In this document: positions 36,894-44,676 of the stretch, one piece after another
How the letters are laid out: every line of letters begins with the position of its first letter
Position numbering within the stretch: the stretch's first letter is position 1
Source: Pseudomonadota bacterium
Lineage (GTDB): Bacteria; Pseudomonadota; Gammaproteobacteria; Thiotrichales; Thiotrichaceae
Assembly: GCA_002747455.1 (NCBI GenBank)
Contig: PDPG01000018.1
Coordinates: 1-45,512, forward strand
Length of the DNA stretch: 45,512 nt
Direction of reading: 5' to 3'
Program-made: the position numbers and the translations under genes
The notes under the pieces: generated by a model
What the model was told of the DNA's origin: nothing
Seen by the model: only the letters and a program-made list of their open reading frames with translations
Database searches by the model: none

Positions 36894-37669
36894 CTACATC
36901 AAACAAGCCTTGGTCAGTATTGATCCCCGTCTTACTGCTGGCAGTGCTATTGGGTGTATGTTTACTCAACGGTGGGGACTATTGGCTATTTATTCAGGGC
37001 AACAGATTGGCACAATCACTACCGCCCACATTCTGGCAAATACTCTCCACCCTCGCCGATCCTCTTGCTGCACCCTTGATTGTATTTGCTTTATTTTATA
37101 AGCAACCGCTATTTTTAAGAGCCTTATTAATCGGCGCAATAATGGCTCTCACGGTTAGCTTTGGCCTAAAATATGGCTTTGGCTTGCCACGCCCCACTGA
37201 TGTTTTAGCCGCCCATGAGTTTGTGAAAAGCGGGCCTGATATGCAATCGCCCAGCTTTCCCTCCGGTCATACCATCACTATCTTTTTGTTAATGAGCCTG
37301 ATCAGTCACTGGTTCGGGAATATGCACCTGACGGTTTCATTGTTTGTTATCGCGCTGGGCATCAGCCTAAGCCGAATTGCCGTGGGCGCACACTGGCCTT
37401 CAGATATTTTACTGGGGGCATTATTAGGCTGGGCTATCGGCTGGGTAGCCATTCAAATCAATCAGCAAATCAGCCAGCGGCTTGGCGATACGCTTTCTGA
37501 AAAATGGCTATTGAGTATTTATTTTACGGGTTTATTGACCGGCATTTATGCGCTGATTACTAAAACACCCTACCCCGACGGGCAGTGGCTGAGTACCGCC
37601 GCCGCGCTGTTTGCCATCGCGTATGGCCTGAGATCCATTACTGAATGCCTGCATCAGCAGAAAGGCTAA
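36890..37669 (+). CDS. PAP2 superfamily membrane phosphatase
   Basis: The 259-residue membrane protein (about six helices) has all three phosphatase motifs of the PAP2 family: KYGFGLPRP (motif 1), SFPSGHT (motif 2) and SRIAVGAHWPSDILLG (motif 3). Such enzymes remove phosphate from lipid-linked phosphates such as undecaprenyl pyrophosphate or phosphatidylglycerol phosphate. The ATG at 36890 overlaps the stop of the DUF423 gene (ATGA). It converges on dnaQ with a 1-bp gap between stops. Confidence 0.88.
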   Translation: MTTSNKPWSVLIPVLLLAVLLGVCLLNGGDYWLFIQGNRLAQSLPPTFWQILSTLADPLAAPLIVFALFYKQPLFLRALLIGAIMALTVSFGLKYGFGLPRPTDVLAAHEFVKSGPDMQSPSFPSGHTITIFLLMSLISHWFGNMHLTVSLFVIALGISLSRIAVGAHWPSDILLGALLGWAIGWVAIQINQQISQRLGDTLSEKWLLSIYFTGLLTGIYALITKTPYPDGQWLSTAAALFAIAYGLRSITECLHQQKG

Positions 37670-37670
37670 C

Positions 37671-38378
37671 TTACTGCCAAAGCGTCTTGCCAGAGGCTTT
37701 AGCAATCACTTCCATGCGCGCCGCATGCGCCGCCAGCTCATCCTCACTGGCCTTGATAACGCGCAAGCCTTCTGTTGGCAAATGAAAGCCACCTGCCTCC
37801 TCCTGGCCATCATTATCCACAATCGGCACTGGCTGATCATCCAGACTCAACGCCACCTGCCCACCGGTCATGGCTAGATAAACATCACCCAGAATTTCCG
37901 AGTCAAGCAATGCACCGTGTAGCTCTCGGTGTGCATTATTGATGTCGTACCGCTTACATAATGCGTCCAGACTATTACGCTGGCCGGGGTGCATCTCACG
38001 TGCCATTTCCAGCGAATCAATCACCGTACAAATATCCGTGATACTCCCCCAGCCATCGTTCAGCAAACCCAGCTCGTAGTCGATAAAGCCAATATCAAAC
38101 GGTGCATTGTGAATAATCAGCTCAGCGCCTTTTACATAGTCGATAAAGTCTTTAACAATCTCATGGAAGCGCGGTTTATCCGCAAGAAACTCACTGGTGA
38201 TACCGTGTACCGCCAATGCGCCTTCTTCACTTTCCCGATCTGGCTGGATGTATTGATGATAGTTATGCCCCGTCATTTTACGGTCGATAATTTCCACGCA
38301 ACCAATTTCAATAATCCGGTTGCCATCGCGCGTTTCAATACCCGTGGTTTCGGTATCCAGAACAATTTGTCTAAGCAT
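37671..38378 (-). CDS. dnaQ: DNA polymerase III epsilon subunit (3'-5' proofreading exonuclease)
   Basis: DnaQ is the proofreading subunit of the replicative polymerase. The 235-residue protein has Exo I LDTETTG (Asp8, Glu10), Exo II in IIHNAPFDIGFIDYELG, and Exo III in HGALLDSEILGDVYLAM with the His/Asp pair. A C-terminal flexible part contains QVALSLDDQPVP, the place where the beta-clamp motif is found in the family. The rnhA gene lies 35 bp upstream on the same strand; in E. coli these two are divergent neighbours. Confidence 0.96.
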   Translation of the reverse strand: MLRQIVLDTETTGIETRDGNRIIEIGCVEIIDRKMTGHNYHQYIQPDRESEEGALAVHGITSEFLADKPRFHEIVKDFIDYVKGAELIIHNAPFDIGFIDYELGLLNDGWGSITDICTVIDSLEMAREMHPGQRNSLDALCKRYDINNAHRELHGALLDSEILGDVYLAMTGGQVALSLDDQPVPIVDNDGQEEAGGFHLPTEGLRVIKASEDELAAHAARMEVIAKASGKTLWQ

Positions 38379-38413
38379 TGTTTATTCCATCTTTTACTTG
38401 CCACATGGCAGCA

Positions 38414-38875
38414 TTACACACCGGATGCGTGACCGGATTTTTCATCCATTGCCTTATTAGCCAACTCATCAACCCGCTCATTGTCGGCATGCCCACTGTG
38501 CCCCTTGACCCAATGCCAATTGACTTGGTGTTTGTCACACGCAGCATCCAGCCGCTGCCATAAATCCTGATTTTTTACCGGCTGTCTGGACGACGTTTTC
38601 CAGCCCTTTGCTTTCCAATTTGCGATCCAACGGGTAATCCCCTGACGCACATATTGGGAATCCGTGGTAAGAATGACCTTGCACGGCATTTTCAGCGCCT
38701 CCAGCCCGACAATTGCTGCCATCAATTCCATGCGGTTATTGGTCGTCTCTGGCTCATAGCCGTACAGCTCTTTTTCGTGCTTGCCAAAGCGCAACAACGC
38801 CCCCCAACCACCCGGCCCCGGATTGCCACGGCAGCCGCCATCAGTAAACAACTCAACGGTTTTCATTGTCGTCAT
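38414..38875 (-). CDS. rnhA: Ribonuclease HI
   Basis: RNase HI cuts RNA in RNA-DNA hybrids. The 153-residue protein carries all catalytic acids: the first in [20 protein letters not shown], the Glu in [10 protein letters not shown], the third in LTTDSQYV, and the fourth in [12 protein letters not shown], with the basic handle region [15 protein letters not shown]. The start could be at codon 1 or 4. It is downstream of the yafS-like gene in the same direction. Confidence 0.96.
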   Translation of the reverse strand: MTTMKTVELFTDGGCRGNPGPGGWGALLRFGKHEKELYGYEPETTNNRMELMAAIVGLEALKMPCKVILTTDSQYVRQGITRWIANWKAKGWKTSSRQPVKNQDLWQRLDAACDKHQVNWHWVKGHSGHADNERVDELANKAMDEKSGHASGV

Positions 38876-38900
38876 AGTATGTGATTATTTCCGTAGGCGC

Positions 38901-39656
38901 CTAGCCTGAGAAGTTTTCCTTGCGTACGCGCCTTGCGGTACGGTTCAGAGCCACTTTTCCGCCCGATAGCAGTATCGGTGCCTCCCAAACCTTTTTGTAA
39001 GGCCTTCTGGCGATGACTTGTTTCTTGGCGTGGATAACGTACAGATTGCCCAATAAAGGCCAGACAAGCTTCCCCAACGACTCCATCCAGTCTAATTGCT
39101 GGTAAAGGTTTTCATTTTGCACACCCGGACGGAAGCCCAAATACTGAACATCCAACATTTCAAAACCCAACAGTGAAAACCAGTCCCGAACCCGCGACAT
39201 TGCGGGGAAATCCACCCGCTTTCTTAAACGCTTTCCAGATTGCATTAACGACCAGGGATTAAAGCCGATAAGGATAAGCTGACCTTCCGGCACCAGAATG
39301 CGATCAATCTCACGCAAAACCTGATGCGGGTCAGTGCTGGACTCTAAAACATGGCTGGCAACAACAAGGTCGATATTATCCGTCTCAATCGGCAATTGTT
39401 CGGGGGCGGCAATCACGTCGTGCACCGCATGATTCATGCCAATCGATGCACTGAAAGCCACGCGGGAATGCTCAAAGAACCGTGTATGCCCGCTCAAAGC
39501 CCCCATTTCCAAGGCGTAGTAGCCAAAGATTTCCGACATATACTCCGCGCACAGCTGATCCAGTTGTGACAAGACCTGCCCGCCAGCCAGCGAGTCGTAC
39601 CAGTCTTTACACAAGGTCAAATTTTCATCGCCAATCTGCATCATAGAGTCATCCAT
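38901..39656 (-). CDS. yafS: YafS-like class I SAM-dependent methyltransferase
   Basis: The 251-residue protein is a class I methyltransferase: YALEMGALSGHTRF for the SAM site, then NIDLVVASHVLESSTDPHQVLREIDRILVPEGQLILIGFNPWSLM (motifs II-III). Position next to rnhA-dnaQ matches E. coli yafS, whose substrate is unknown. A roughly 75-bp piece of this gene (39330-39411) recurs at 42352-42429, evidence of a past rearrangement. Confidence 0.82.
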   Translation of the reverse strand: MDDSMMQIGDENLTLCKDWYDSLAGGQVLSQLDQLCAEYMSEIFGYYALEMGALSGHTRFFEHSRVAFSASIGMNHAVHDVIAAPEQLPIETDNIDLVVASHVLESSTDPHQVLREIDRILVPEGQLILIGFNPWSLMQSGKRLRKRVDFPAMSRVRDWFSLLGFEMLDVQYLGFRPGVQNENLYQQLDWMESLGKLVWPLLGNLYVIHAKKQVIARRPYKKVWEAPILLSGGKVALNRTARRVRKENFSG

Positions 39657-39722
39657 ACTTGGAAATCCTACTAGAATTTTGTTTGGGTTTATAGGAAATC
39701 TTTGGGCAACTACCTACTGAGA

Positions 39723-40574
39723 TTATTTCATTTCTGATAGTAAATCAGGATTTTTTACTAAATTTCTGACACCGTGGGCGTGGTCCTCAGAAAAGGCATT
39801 ATCCTTACACCATTCACCAACTGTTTTAATATCAACTTTTGCCACTTTTGGTCGCACACTCCAAGTGACTTGAAAAGGGGAACCTTTTTCGTTGTAACCG
39901 GGGCCGGTGGTTGAACCAATATATTGAATCGGTTCCCCCGTATTACCGGGAATGTTTACCGCCTGGTGGAAACCATTTTTTATGGTATGCGCATTCACTT
40001 TTTGAAAGTCCAAAGCCTCATCATCATTAACAACGACATAAACCTGTGCCTCTACACGTAGCTGAGGATTTTTGGTTGCCTCATTAAAACAGGCACCCAA
40101 AGTTTTACCAGGCGCAACATTAGCTGTTGAGTAAACGTAATGCACCTCAATGGTATCGCCAACAGCAATACTGTCATGCTTTCCGGGGCAAACTTCTGCC
40201 GCCGCACGGCTTTCGGCTTCACTCAATTTTCCTGTGTATTGATACCCGCCTCTGTAGCCTTCACCGTCACCATTACCGGCATATTTTGTAAACTCACCAC
40301 CCTTATGTTCGGCACTTTCATGAAAGTGAATATTGCACAAATTCATCTCACTTGAAGCAGGCGCCATGTTAAAAGTATTATGATTTTTACCCAGCAACGC
40401 ATCAATATCACGTGGCGCCTGTGGGCCAAAACCCTTACCTTTGGTATTTTTTGCCAACGCTTGTCGTTGCTTAGCAACATAAGCATCATCAACTGTTGCC
40501 TGATGATTATCAGCAGCCGCACCACCCGTTAGTGCCGCCAATCCCAACACAGATAACAATACTCTCACTTTCAT
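39723..40574 (-). CDS. Secreted delta-class carbonic anhydrase
   Basis: Carbonic anhydrase interconverts CO2 and bicarbonate. The 283-residue precursor has a signal peptide (about 1-21, ending AAA) and resembles the delta class first known from diatoms and later from bacteria: LCNIHFHESAEHKGGEF (Cys80, His83, His85, His90), then GYQYTGKLSEAE and HYVYSTANVAPGKTLGACF, with further Cys at about 129, 162 and 257. I infer His83/His85 to be zinc ligands. It is probably periplasmic. A short inverted repeat (40597-40610) lies in the leader, and GAGGTGG precedes the ATG. Confidence 0.75.
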   Translation of the reverse strand: MKVRVLLSVLGLAALTGGAAADNHQATVDDAYVAKQRQALAKNTKGKGFGPQAPRDIDALLGKNHNTFNMAPASSEMNLCNIHFHESAEHKGGEFTKYAGNGDGEGYRGGYQYTGKLSEAESRAAAEVCPGKHDSIAVGDTIEVHYVYSTANVAPGKTLGACFNEATKNPQLRVEAQVYVVVNDDEALDFQKVNAHTIKNGFHQAVNIPGNTGEPIQYIGSTTGPGYNEKGSPFQVTWSVRPKVAKVDIKTVGEWCKDNAFSEDHAHGVRNLVKNPDLLSEMK

Positions 40575-40596
40575 AAACCACCTCTGATTTGTTGTT

Positions 40597-40610
40597 AACG
40601 AAACGTCGTT
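40597..40610 (-). promoter_or_regulatory. Inverted repeat in the carbonic anhydrase leader
   Basis: AACGA and TCGTT flank a 4-base spacer 23 bp upstream of the carbonic anhydrase ATG. It might be an operator or a small leader hairpin; nothing else supports a role. Confidence 0.3.
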
Positions 40611-40688
40611 ATAAATAATAACCGACGCCAGAATCGCACCCTGAGTATAGGACAGCGATTCGTGAAAGTTAAGATGTTAAGCGTCAAG

Positions 40689-40877
40689 GAATTGCGGCGT
40701 CAATTACCCGCCTTTTATTGTTTGAGCACTACCAAAAGCACTTTTTTGTTTTACGAAGGAAGGATAGGAGGACATCAAGGAAGTCTTGCCCGATGCCCTC
40801 AGGTTAAAGCTGAATATTTTTAGCGGCAACGGCACACAGCAGCAGAAATCTGGTCATTCCAGAGATTGCCTATATAA
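40689..40877. repeat. Repeat unit A, copy 1 (crystallin 3' end and downstream)
   Basis: About 190 bp beginning GAATTGCGGCG recur, with scattered substitutions and small indels, at 41518-41702. The repeat includes the last codons of the crystallin gene and an inverted repeat (40768-40800) downstream of it; in this copy the stem has two mismatches. Confidence 0.88.
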
Positions 40878-41398
40878 GCTGTATTGCCCGGCCCAAAGGT
40901 GCGGCTGTCTCCACCATAGTTTTTGTGCTGATAGACCGTGAGGGTACATGAGGAAGGTACCTTAACGGCAGACACCCTGTCGTTCCAGTTGTTGCCCACC
41001 CAAGGCATATTGCCATGCACTGACAAGACGCTACCGAAAAAGTTGGCGTGTTCATACATCAAGCAAGCCGGGCGTGGCGGCTCTGGACATTGGCACCGTA
41101 GTGAAGATATCTGATCGTTCCAGAGATTACCGACAAAGCTGGTGTTGGCAGTGAAAACTCGTTTATCCCCAGCGTAATTAATGTGTTGATAAGCAATCAG
41201 TTTGCAACTTTTATTAACCTTGATAGATGAAATTCGATCATTCCACCAGCTACCAATATGAGAAATGTTCCGCCCGGGTGCCATGGAAAATGCAGCACCA
41301 CCATAATTAATATGCTCATAAACCCTGCAATCTGCCTGGGCAACTGAAATGCCCAAGAGGCTGAGCAAAATAGTCAGTCCGCTTCTGGAAAGAATCAT
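40820..41398 (-). CDS. Secreted beta/gamma-crystallin domain protein
   Basis: The 192-residue precursor has a signal peptide (1-22, ending AQA) and four Greek-key-like repeats, in two pairs: CRVYEHINYGG and YQHINYAGD, then CLMYEHANFFG and YQHKNYGGD. Each is followed by a W-N-D-(R/Q)-(I/V)-S segment (residues 52-57, 93-98, 138-143, 180-185), the (N/D)-(N/D)-x-x-(S/T)-S calcium motif; the last Ser is Ala in the third and fourth. Eight or more Cys flank the repeats, suggesting disulfides. A calcium-binding extracellular role is inferred. The ATG at 41398 follows GAGG with 9 bases spacing; the frame is open further upstream but without a signal peptide. Confidence 0.82.
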   Translation of the reverse strand: MILSRSGLTILLSLLGISVAQADCRVYEHINYGGAAFSMAPGRNISHIGSWWNDRISSIKVNKSCKLIAYQHINYAGDKRVFTANTSFVGNLWNDQISSLRCQCPEPPRPACLMYEHANFFGSVLSVHGNMPWVGNNWNDRVSAVKVPSSCTLTVYQHKNYGGDSRTFGPGNTAYIGNLWNDQISAAVCRCR

Positions 41399-41469
41399 GA
41401 TTAGATACCTCGCAAGTATAAAAAACTGAGAAATGACAACCGGTGGCTTATTTTTATTCTCCACAAGGA

Positions 41470-41518
41470 CATTGTCTCATGTTATGAGACGGGCTGTCAC
41501 CCCCTGAAAAGGGGGGCG
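41470..41518. repeat. Repeat unit B, copy 1 (crystallin upstream region)
   Basis: These 49 bases recur at 42474-42522 with five substitutions by my hand count. They contain a small inverted repeat (CCCCTGAAAAGGGG). Copy 1 ends exactly where repeat A copy 2 begins, so the A-crystallin-B unit is in direct tandem. Confidence 0.85.
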
Positions 41519-41702
41519 AATTGCGGCGTCAATTACCCACCTTTTTATTGTTTGGGCACTACCAAAAGCACTTTTTTGTTTTACGAAGGAAGGACAGGAG
41601 GGCATCAAGGAAGCCTTACCTGATGCCCTCAGATTAAGACTGAACATTTTCAGTGGCAATGGCACACAGCGGCAATCCGGTCATTCCAGAGATTGCCCAA
41701 TA
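41518..41702. repeat. Repeat unit A, copy 2
   Basis: Second copy of the segment at 40689-40877. It includes a perfect 10-bp inverted repeat, GAGGGCATCA (41598-41607) with TGATGCCCTC (41621-41630), and the last codons of a vanished second crystallin gene. Homology stops at about 41702-41705, a few bases before the stop codon of the exporter gene. Confidence 0.88.
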
Positions 41703-41703
41703 T
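41650..41703 (-). pseudogene. 3' remnant of a second crystallin gene
   Basis: Minus-strand frame reads GNLWNDRIAAVCHCH and a stop, matching the end of the intact crystallin (GNLWNDQISAAVCRCR). The preceding codons are exporter-gene sequence read in another frame, so the remnant has lost its body. Confidence 0.75.
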
Positions 41704-41710
41704 AATGGAT

Positions 41711-42328
41711 TTACAAGCGTTCACTAAAAGCCAACTTAAACCCGAGTGCTGCAAAACCTGCGGCAAAGGTTCTTTGTATTGCCAAACTCGCTTTTTTTGA
41801 ATGCACAATAAATTTTCTAAAACTGCCTGATAACACCCCGTATACGATGAAGACAGCAAAAGTTATCAGCATAAAAGTAGCACCTAAAACAAGCATTTGC
41901 AGCAATGCATTTTCTGCTGTAGGTGGGATAAACTGCGGCAAGAATGCCAGAAAAAATATTGATAGCTTTGGATTCAAAATATTTAACAAAAATCCTTTTA
42001 AAACAATAGCTTTATATTTTTTATCTGCGTTTTTGTCACCGACCGAAAGCGGAGTGGCTGATTTCCACATCTGCCAAGCCAGGTAAAGTAAATAGGCAAC
42101 ACCAAGATATTTCACCACCTGAAATACAACTGCGCTGGTGTGAAAAATGGCGGCTAAGCCAAAGACACTAGCTAAAAGAGCGGGGATGATTCCCAGTGTG
42201 CAGCCAAGCGCTGCAAAGATACTTGCCCGCTTGCCAACGAAAAGACCTGTTGCAACCGTGTATAAAACGCCCGTTCCCGGAATCAGCACAACTACGAGAG
42301 CAGTGATTAAAAATTCAACCGAAATCAT
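41711..42328 (-). CDS. LysE/RhtB family amino-acid exporter
   Basis: The 205-residue protein has six predicted transmembrane helices and the RhtB/LysE N-terminal pattern (VLIPGTGVLYTVATGLFVGKRASIFAALGCTLG) and the central LNPKLSIFFLAFLPQFI motif. Such proteins export amino acids or related small molecules. The ATG at 42328 follows AGGAG seven bases upstream; an earlier ATG in frame lies in rearranged sequence. The gene sits inside the second copy of the crystallin unit: crystallin 3' sequence starts within nine bases of its stop codon and yafS/crystallin fragments lie upstream. Confidence 0.9.
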   Translation of the reverse strand: MISVEFLITALVVVLIPGTGVLYTVATGLFVGKRASIFAALGCTLGIIPALLASVFGLAAIFHTSAVVFQVVKYLGVAYLLYLAWQMWKSATPLSVGDKNADKKYKAIVLKGFLLNILNPKLSIFFLAFLPQFIPPTAENALLQMLVLGATFMLITFAVFIVYGVLSGSFRKFIVHSKKASLAIQRTFAAGFAALGFKLAFSERL

Positions 42329-42351
42329 TCTGTGTCTCCTATTTCTATTTT

Positions 42352-42429
42352 CTCGGTGCTGGATTCTAGTGGTTAGCAACAACAAGTTCGATATGATCCT
42401 TCTCAATCAGCAATTGCTCAGGGACAGCA
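42352..42429 (-). pseudogene. Fragment of a yafS-like methyltransferase gene
   Basis: Minus-strand frame reads PEQLLIEKDHIELVVANH and a stop, matching PEQLPIETDNIDLVVASH of the intact gene at 39354-39411. Over 42372-42429 I count 48 identical bases of 58. Similarity continues, with a 4-base gap, to about 42352. Confidence 0.8.
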
Positions 42430-42475
42430 CTACCATAATTAATATGCTCATACCCCCCCGCAACCTGTTTGGGCA
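42426..42475 (-). pseudogene. 5' remnant of the second crystallin gene
   Basis: Minus-strand sequence encodes GGYEHINYGSA, matching CRVYEHINYGGA of the intact crystallin (41294-41342). The signal-peptide segment and leader (about 130 bp) between this and repeat B are deleted. The frame runs straight into the yafS fragment. Confidence 0.75.
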
Positions 42476-42522
42476 TTGTCTCATGTTGTGAGACGAGTCG
42501 TCATCCCCTGAAAAGGGGGGCG
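42474..42522. repeat. Repeat unit B, copy 2
   Basis: Second copy of 41470-41518, at the outer end of the rearranged crystallin unit. Homology to the first unit ends here. Confidence 0.85.
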
Positions 42523-42529
42523 CTCATCA

Positions 42530-42661
42530 ACGACCAACCATTCAGGCAAAAAGCCAGAACGGATTTCCCACTATCAACAGCCCAATGTGCTGAAGGTCAT
42601 TCGTGATATTTGGTTTGCGACAGATCACAAGGACATTTGGACGGCTAAAGCAGCCCAGTAG
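42530..42661 (+). pseudogene. Possible transposase/integrase remnant
   Basis: A plus-strand frame without a good start reads PERISHYQQPNVLKVIRDIW and FATDHKDIW before a stop at 42659. Basic residues followed by an LKVIRDIW-like helix recall N-terminal parts of some IS transposases, but the match is from memory and short. It lies right next to the duplicated unit. The rest of the gap to mltD (42662-42799) is AT-rich with no further feature besides the mltD ribosome site. Confidence 0.3.
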
Positions 42662-42799
42662 ATTCGCCAACCTAAAAACACCCATATTCAGCTTATACTA
42701 AGTCAAAACGCGCTACCCTCACCGAAAAAATAAAAAACCATAACTCCATAAAAAAATAATAATCCGCCCGTGTCAACGGGGTTTGGAAAGGGTAATAAA

Positions 42800-44563
42800 A
42801 TGGGACAACAAAGAAACTTGTCGCTTGCCATTGCAACGACGATCTCGATGTCAGCCATCACCGGCTGCAGCGTGGGAGCTGACCGGGTGAAACCAATTCC
42901 CCCTCAGGCTTCGGCGAGCTCACCGACTATTGTTCATGAAGAAATCGCTTATTTGAGTGGAACTCGAACCCGTCGCCATCCGGTACGTCATTCTTATGCT
43001 GCCGAAAATCAAAAGTCAGCGTACCCCGCGACCAATCAGTCATACCCCCCTAAGCCGCCAGCGCAGTTATATCAACCAGTTCAACACACGACCCAGCAGG
43101 CCGCACCACAGCATGGTGATCAGTTTGATGACGAGCTATTTTATGCCGCAAGTGTTTTGCTGGATGACTCAAGTAGCCAACAGAACCAAACTCAGGCTAG
43201 GCACCCCGCCCCCAGAGCAGCGATTGTTGCGCCACGGGCCGCTGTAAGATCGTATCGCCCTGCGCGGCAGCAACCCACACAAGCTTATAAGGTTAGCCAC
43301 CAAGCTGATTCTATTCTGGATGATCCGGCCTATCATCAGGCGCTACTGGAATTAGCTGGACTGGCGCCAAGTCAACCTCAGCCGAATGCACGTGTAGCGG
43401 CTCCAACCGCTATGGCTACCCCTCGGCCAATGACCCGACAACCGCTGAAAGTGGCACAGCCACCCAGCCCCATTCCAGCGGCTGCAACAACACATCCCAA
43501 TGCAAACCGCTACCTACCCAATGTGCCTCACGAGGATATGTGGAACCACATGAAGGCGGGCTACAAAATGGGGCGTTACACCCACCGACGTGATGTACAG
43601 CGTTTTATTCGCGTTTATGGCAGCGATCCAGAGCGCTTACAACGTATTGCAAACCGCGCAACAAACTATATGCATATTGTGGTTAATGAACTAAAGCGCC
43701 GCCGTATGCCCACCGAACTGGCACTGCTGCCATTTGTAGAAAGTGCTTATGTTAATACAGCAAAATCTCATGCAGGGGCTGCTGGAATCTGGCAGTTTAT
43801 ACCATCCACTGGCCGCCTCTATGGTTTGAAACAAAACCGTGGCTTTGATGGCCGTATGGATGCATTGGAGTCCACCCGCGCAGCACTGGACTACTTGCAA
43901 AAATTACACCGCCAGTTCAGAGGTGACTGGTTTCTGGCACTAGCAGCCTATAACGCAGGTGAAGGACGTGTTAGCCGCGCCATTCGTTACAATCGTACAC
44001 GTGGTCGCAAGACTGACTACTGGAGCCTCCGTTTACCACGTGAAACGCGTGAGTATGTGCCTCGTTTGTTAGCTTATAAGCACATTGTTAGTCATCCGCA
44101 GGCTTATGGCTTTCACCTACCGAGAACACCCAATACATCTAAACTGGTTGAAATTCATGTCAATAAGCCGGTTAATCTACGCCGAGTAGCCGCTCACGCC
44201 GGTCTTCCCGCAGACACATTAACCAGCCTGAATCCAAACTTCCTAAAGGGAATCACCACGCCACGTATCAGCAAACGTATCCTGCTACCTATGGTACAGG
44301 CACACCGCTTAGCGAGTGTGATTCATTGGCTGCCCGCTGAAAGGCGTGTGAGTATCGCACCAATCAAGTCACGTTATAAAAAGCGTTACAAAAAGAAGCG
44401 TAGTAAAAAAAGAAGGCCTCGCTACCGAACCCATCGCGTGAAGCGTGGTGAAACACTGTATCGTATTGCGATGCGTCATGGCCTGACGGTAAACAAGTTG
44501 AAACGTCTGAACCGTATCCGGGGCAACACCATTAAAGTGGGCACCCGTCTACGGCTGATTTAA
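42800..44563 (+). CDS. mltD: Membrane-bound lytic murein transglycosylase D
   Basis: MltD is an outer-membrane lipoprotein transglycosylase. From the ATG at 42800 (AAAGGGT upstream) the 587-residue product has a lipobox ending ITGC (Cys23), then about 215 residues rich in Pro, Gln and Ala without predicted fold, and the MltD catalytic domain from about 240. There Glu314 lies in LPFVESAYVNTAKS, followed by GAAGIWQFIPSTGRLYGL and ALAAYNAGEGRV. A highly basic stretch (RYKKRYKKKRSKKRRPRYR in part) precedes a single C-terminal LysM (about 540-587), where E. coli has two. The disordered N-terminal insert is longer than usual. Confidence 0.92.
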   Translation: MGQQRNLSLAIATTISMSAITGCSVGADRVKPIPPQASASSPTIVHEEIAYLSGTRTRRHPVRHSYAAENQKSAYPATNQSYPPKPPAQLYQPVQHTTQQAAPQHGDQFDDELFYAASVLLDDSSSQQNQTQARHPAPRAAIVAPRAAVRSYRPARQQPTQAYKVSHQADSILDDPAYHQALLELAGLAPSQPQPNARVAAPTAMATPRPMTRQPLKVAQPPSPIPAAATTHPNANRYLPNVPHEDMWNHMKAGYKMGRYTHRRDVQRFIRVYGSDPERLQRIANRATNYMHIVVNELKRRRMPTELALLPFVESAYVNTAKSHAGAAGIWQFIPSTGRLYGLKQNRGFDGRMDALESTRAALDYLQKLHRQFRGDWFLALAAYNAGEGRVSRAIRYNRTRGRKTDYWSLRLPRETREYVPRLLAYKHIVSHPQAYGFHLPRTPNTSKLVEIHVNKPVNLRRVAAHAGLPADTLTSLNPNFLKGITTPRISKRILLPMVQAHRLASVIHWLPAERRVSIAPIKSRYKKRYKKKRSKKRRPRYRTHRVKRGETLYRIAMRHGLTVNKLKRLNRIRGNTIKVGTRLRLI

Positions 44564-44583
44564 ATACATTTCCTCTGCTGTGT

Positions 44584-44620
44584 TGGCCTCTTATCTTTAG
44601 GGTAATGAGGCCATTATTAT
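44584..44620 (+). terminator. Hairpin downstream of mltD
   Basis: TGGCCTC (44584-44590) pairs with GAGGCCA (44607-44613) over a 16-base loop, followed by TTATTATTA. The T tract is weak, so it may only be a partial terminator before the next gene. Confidence 0.5.
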
Positions 44621-44676
44621 TACTGGAAAGCTGTTGGTAATTCTTTCAGAATGCGACGAACCGAGGATGAAAGACC

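Noticed and set aside
44564..44676. 6S RNA gene before the 5-formyl-THF cyclo-ligase gene
   Set aside because: The gap is 113 bp, too short for a 6S RNA of about 180 nt, and no long bulged hairpin is seen.
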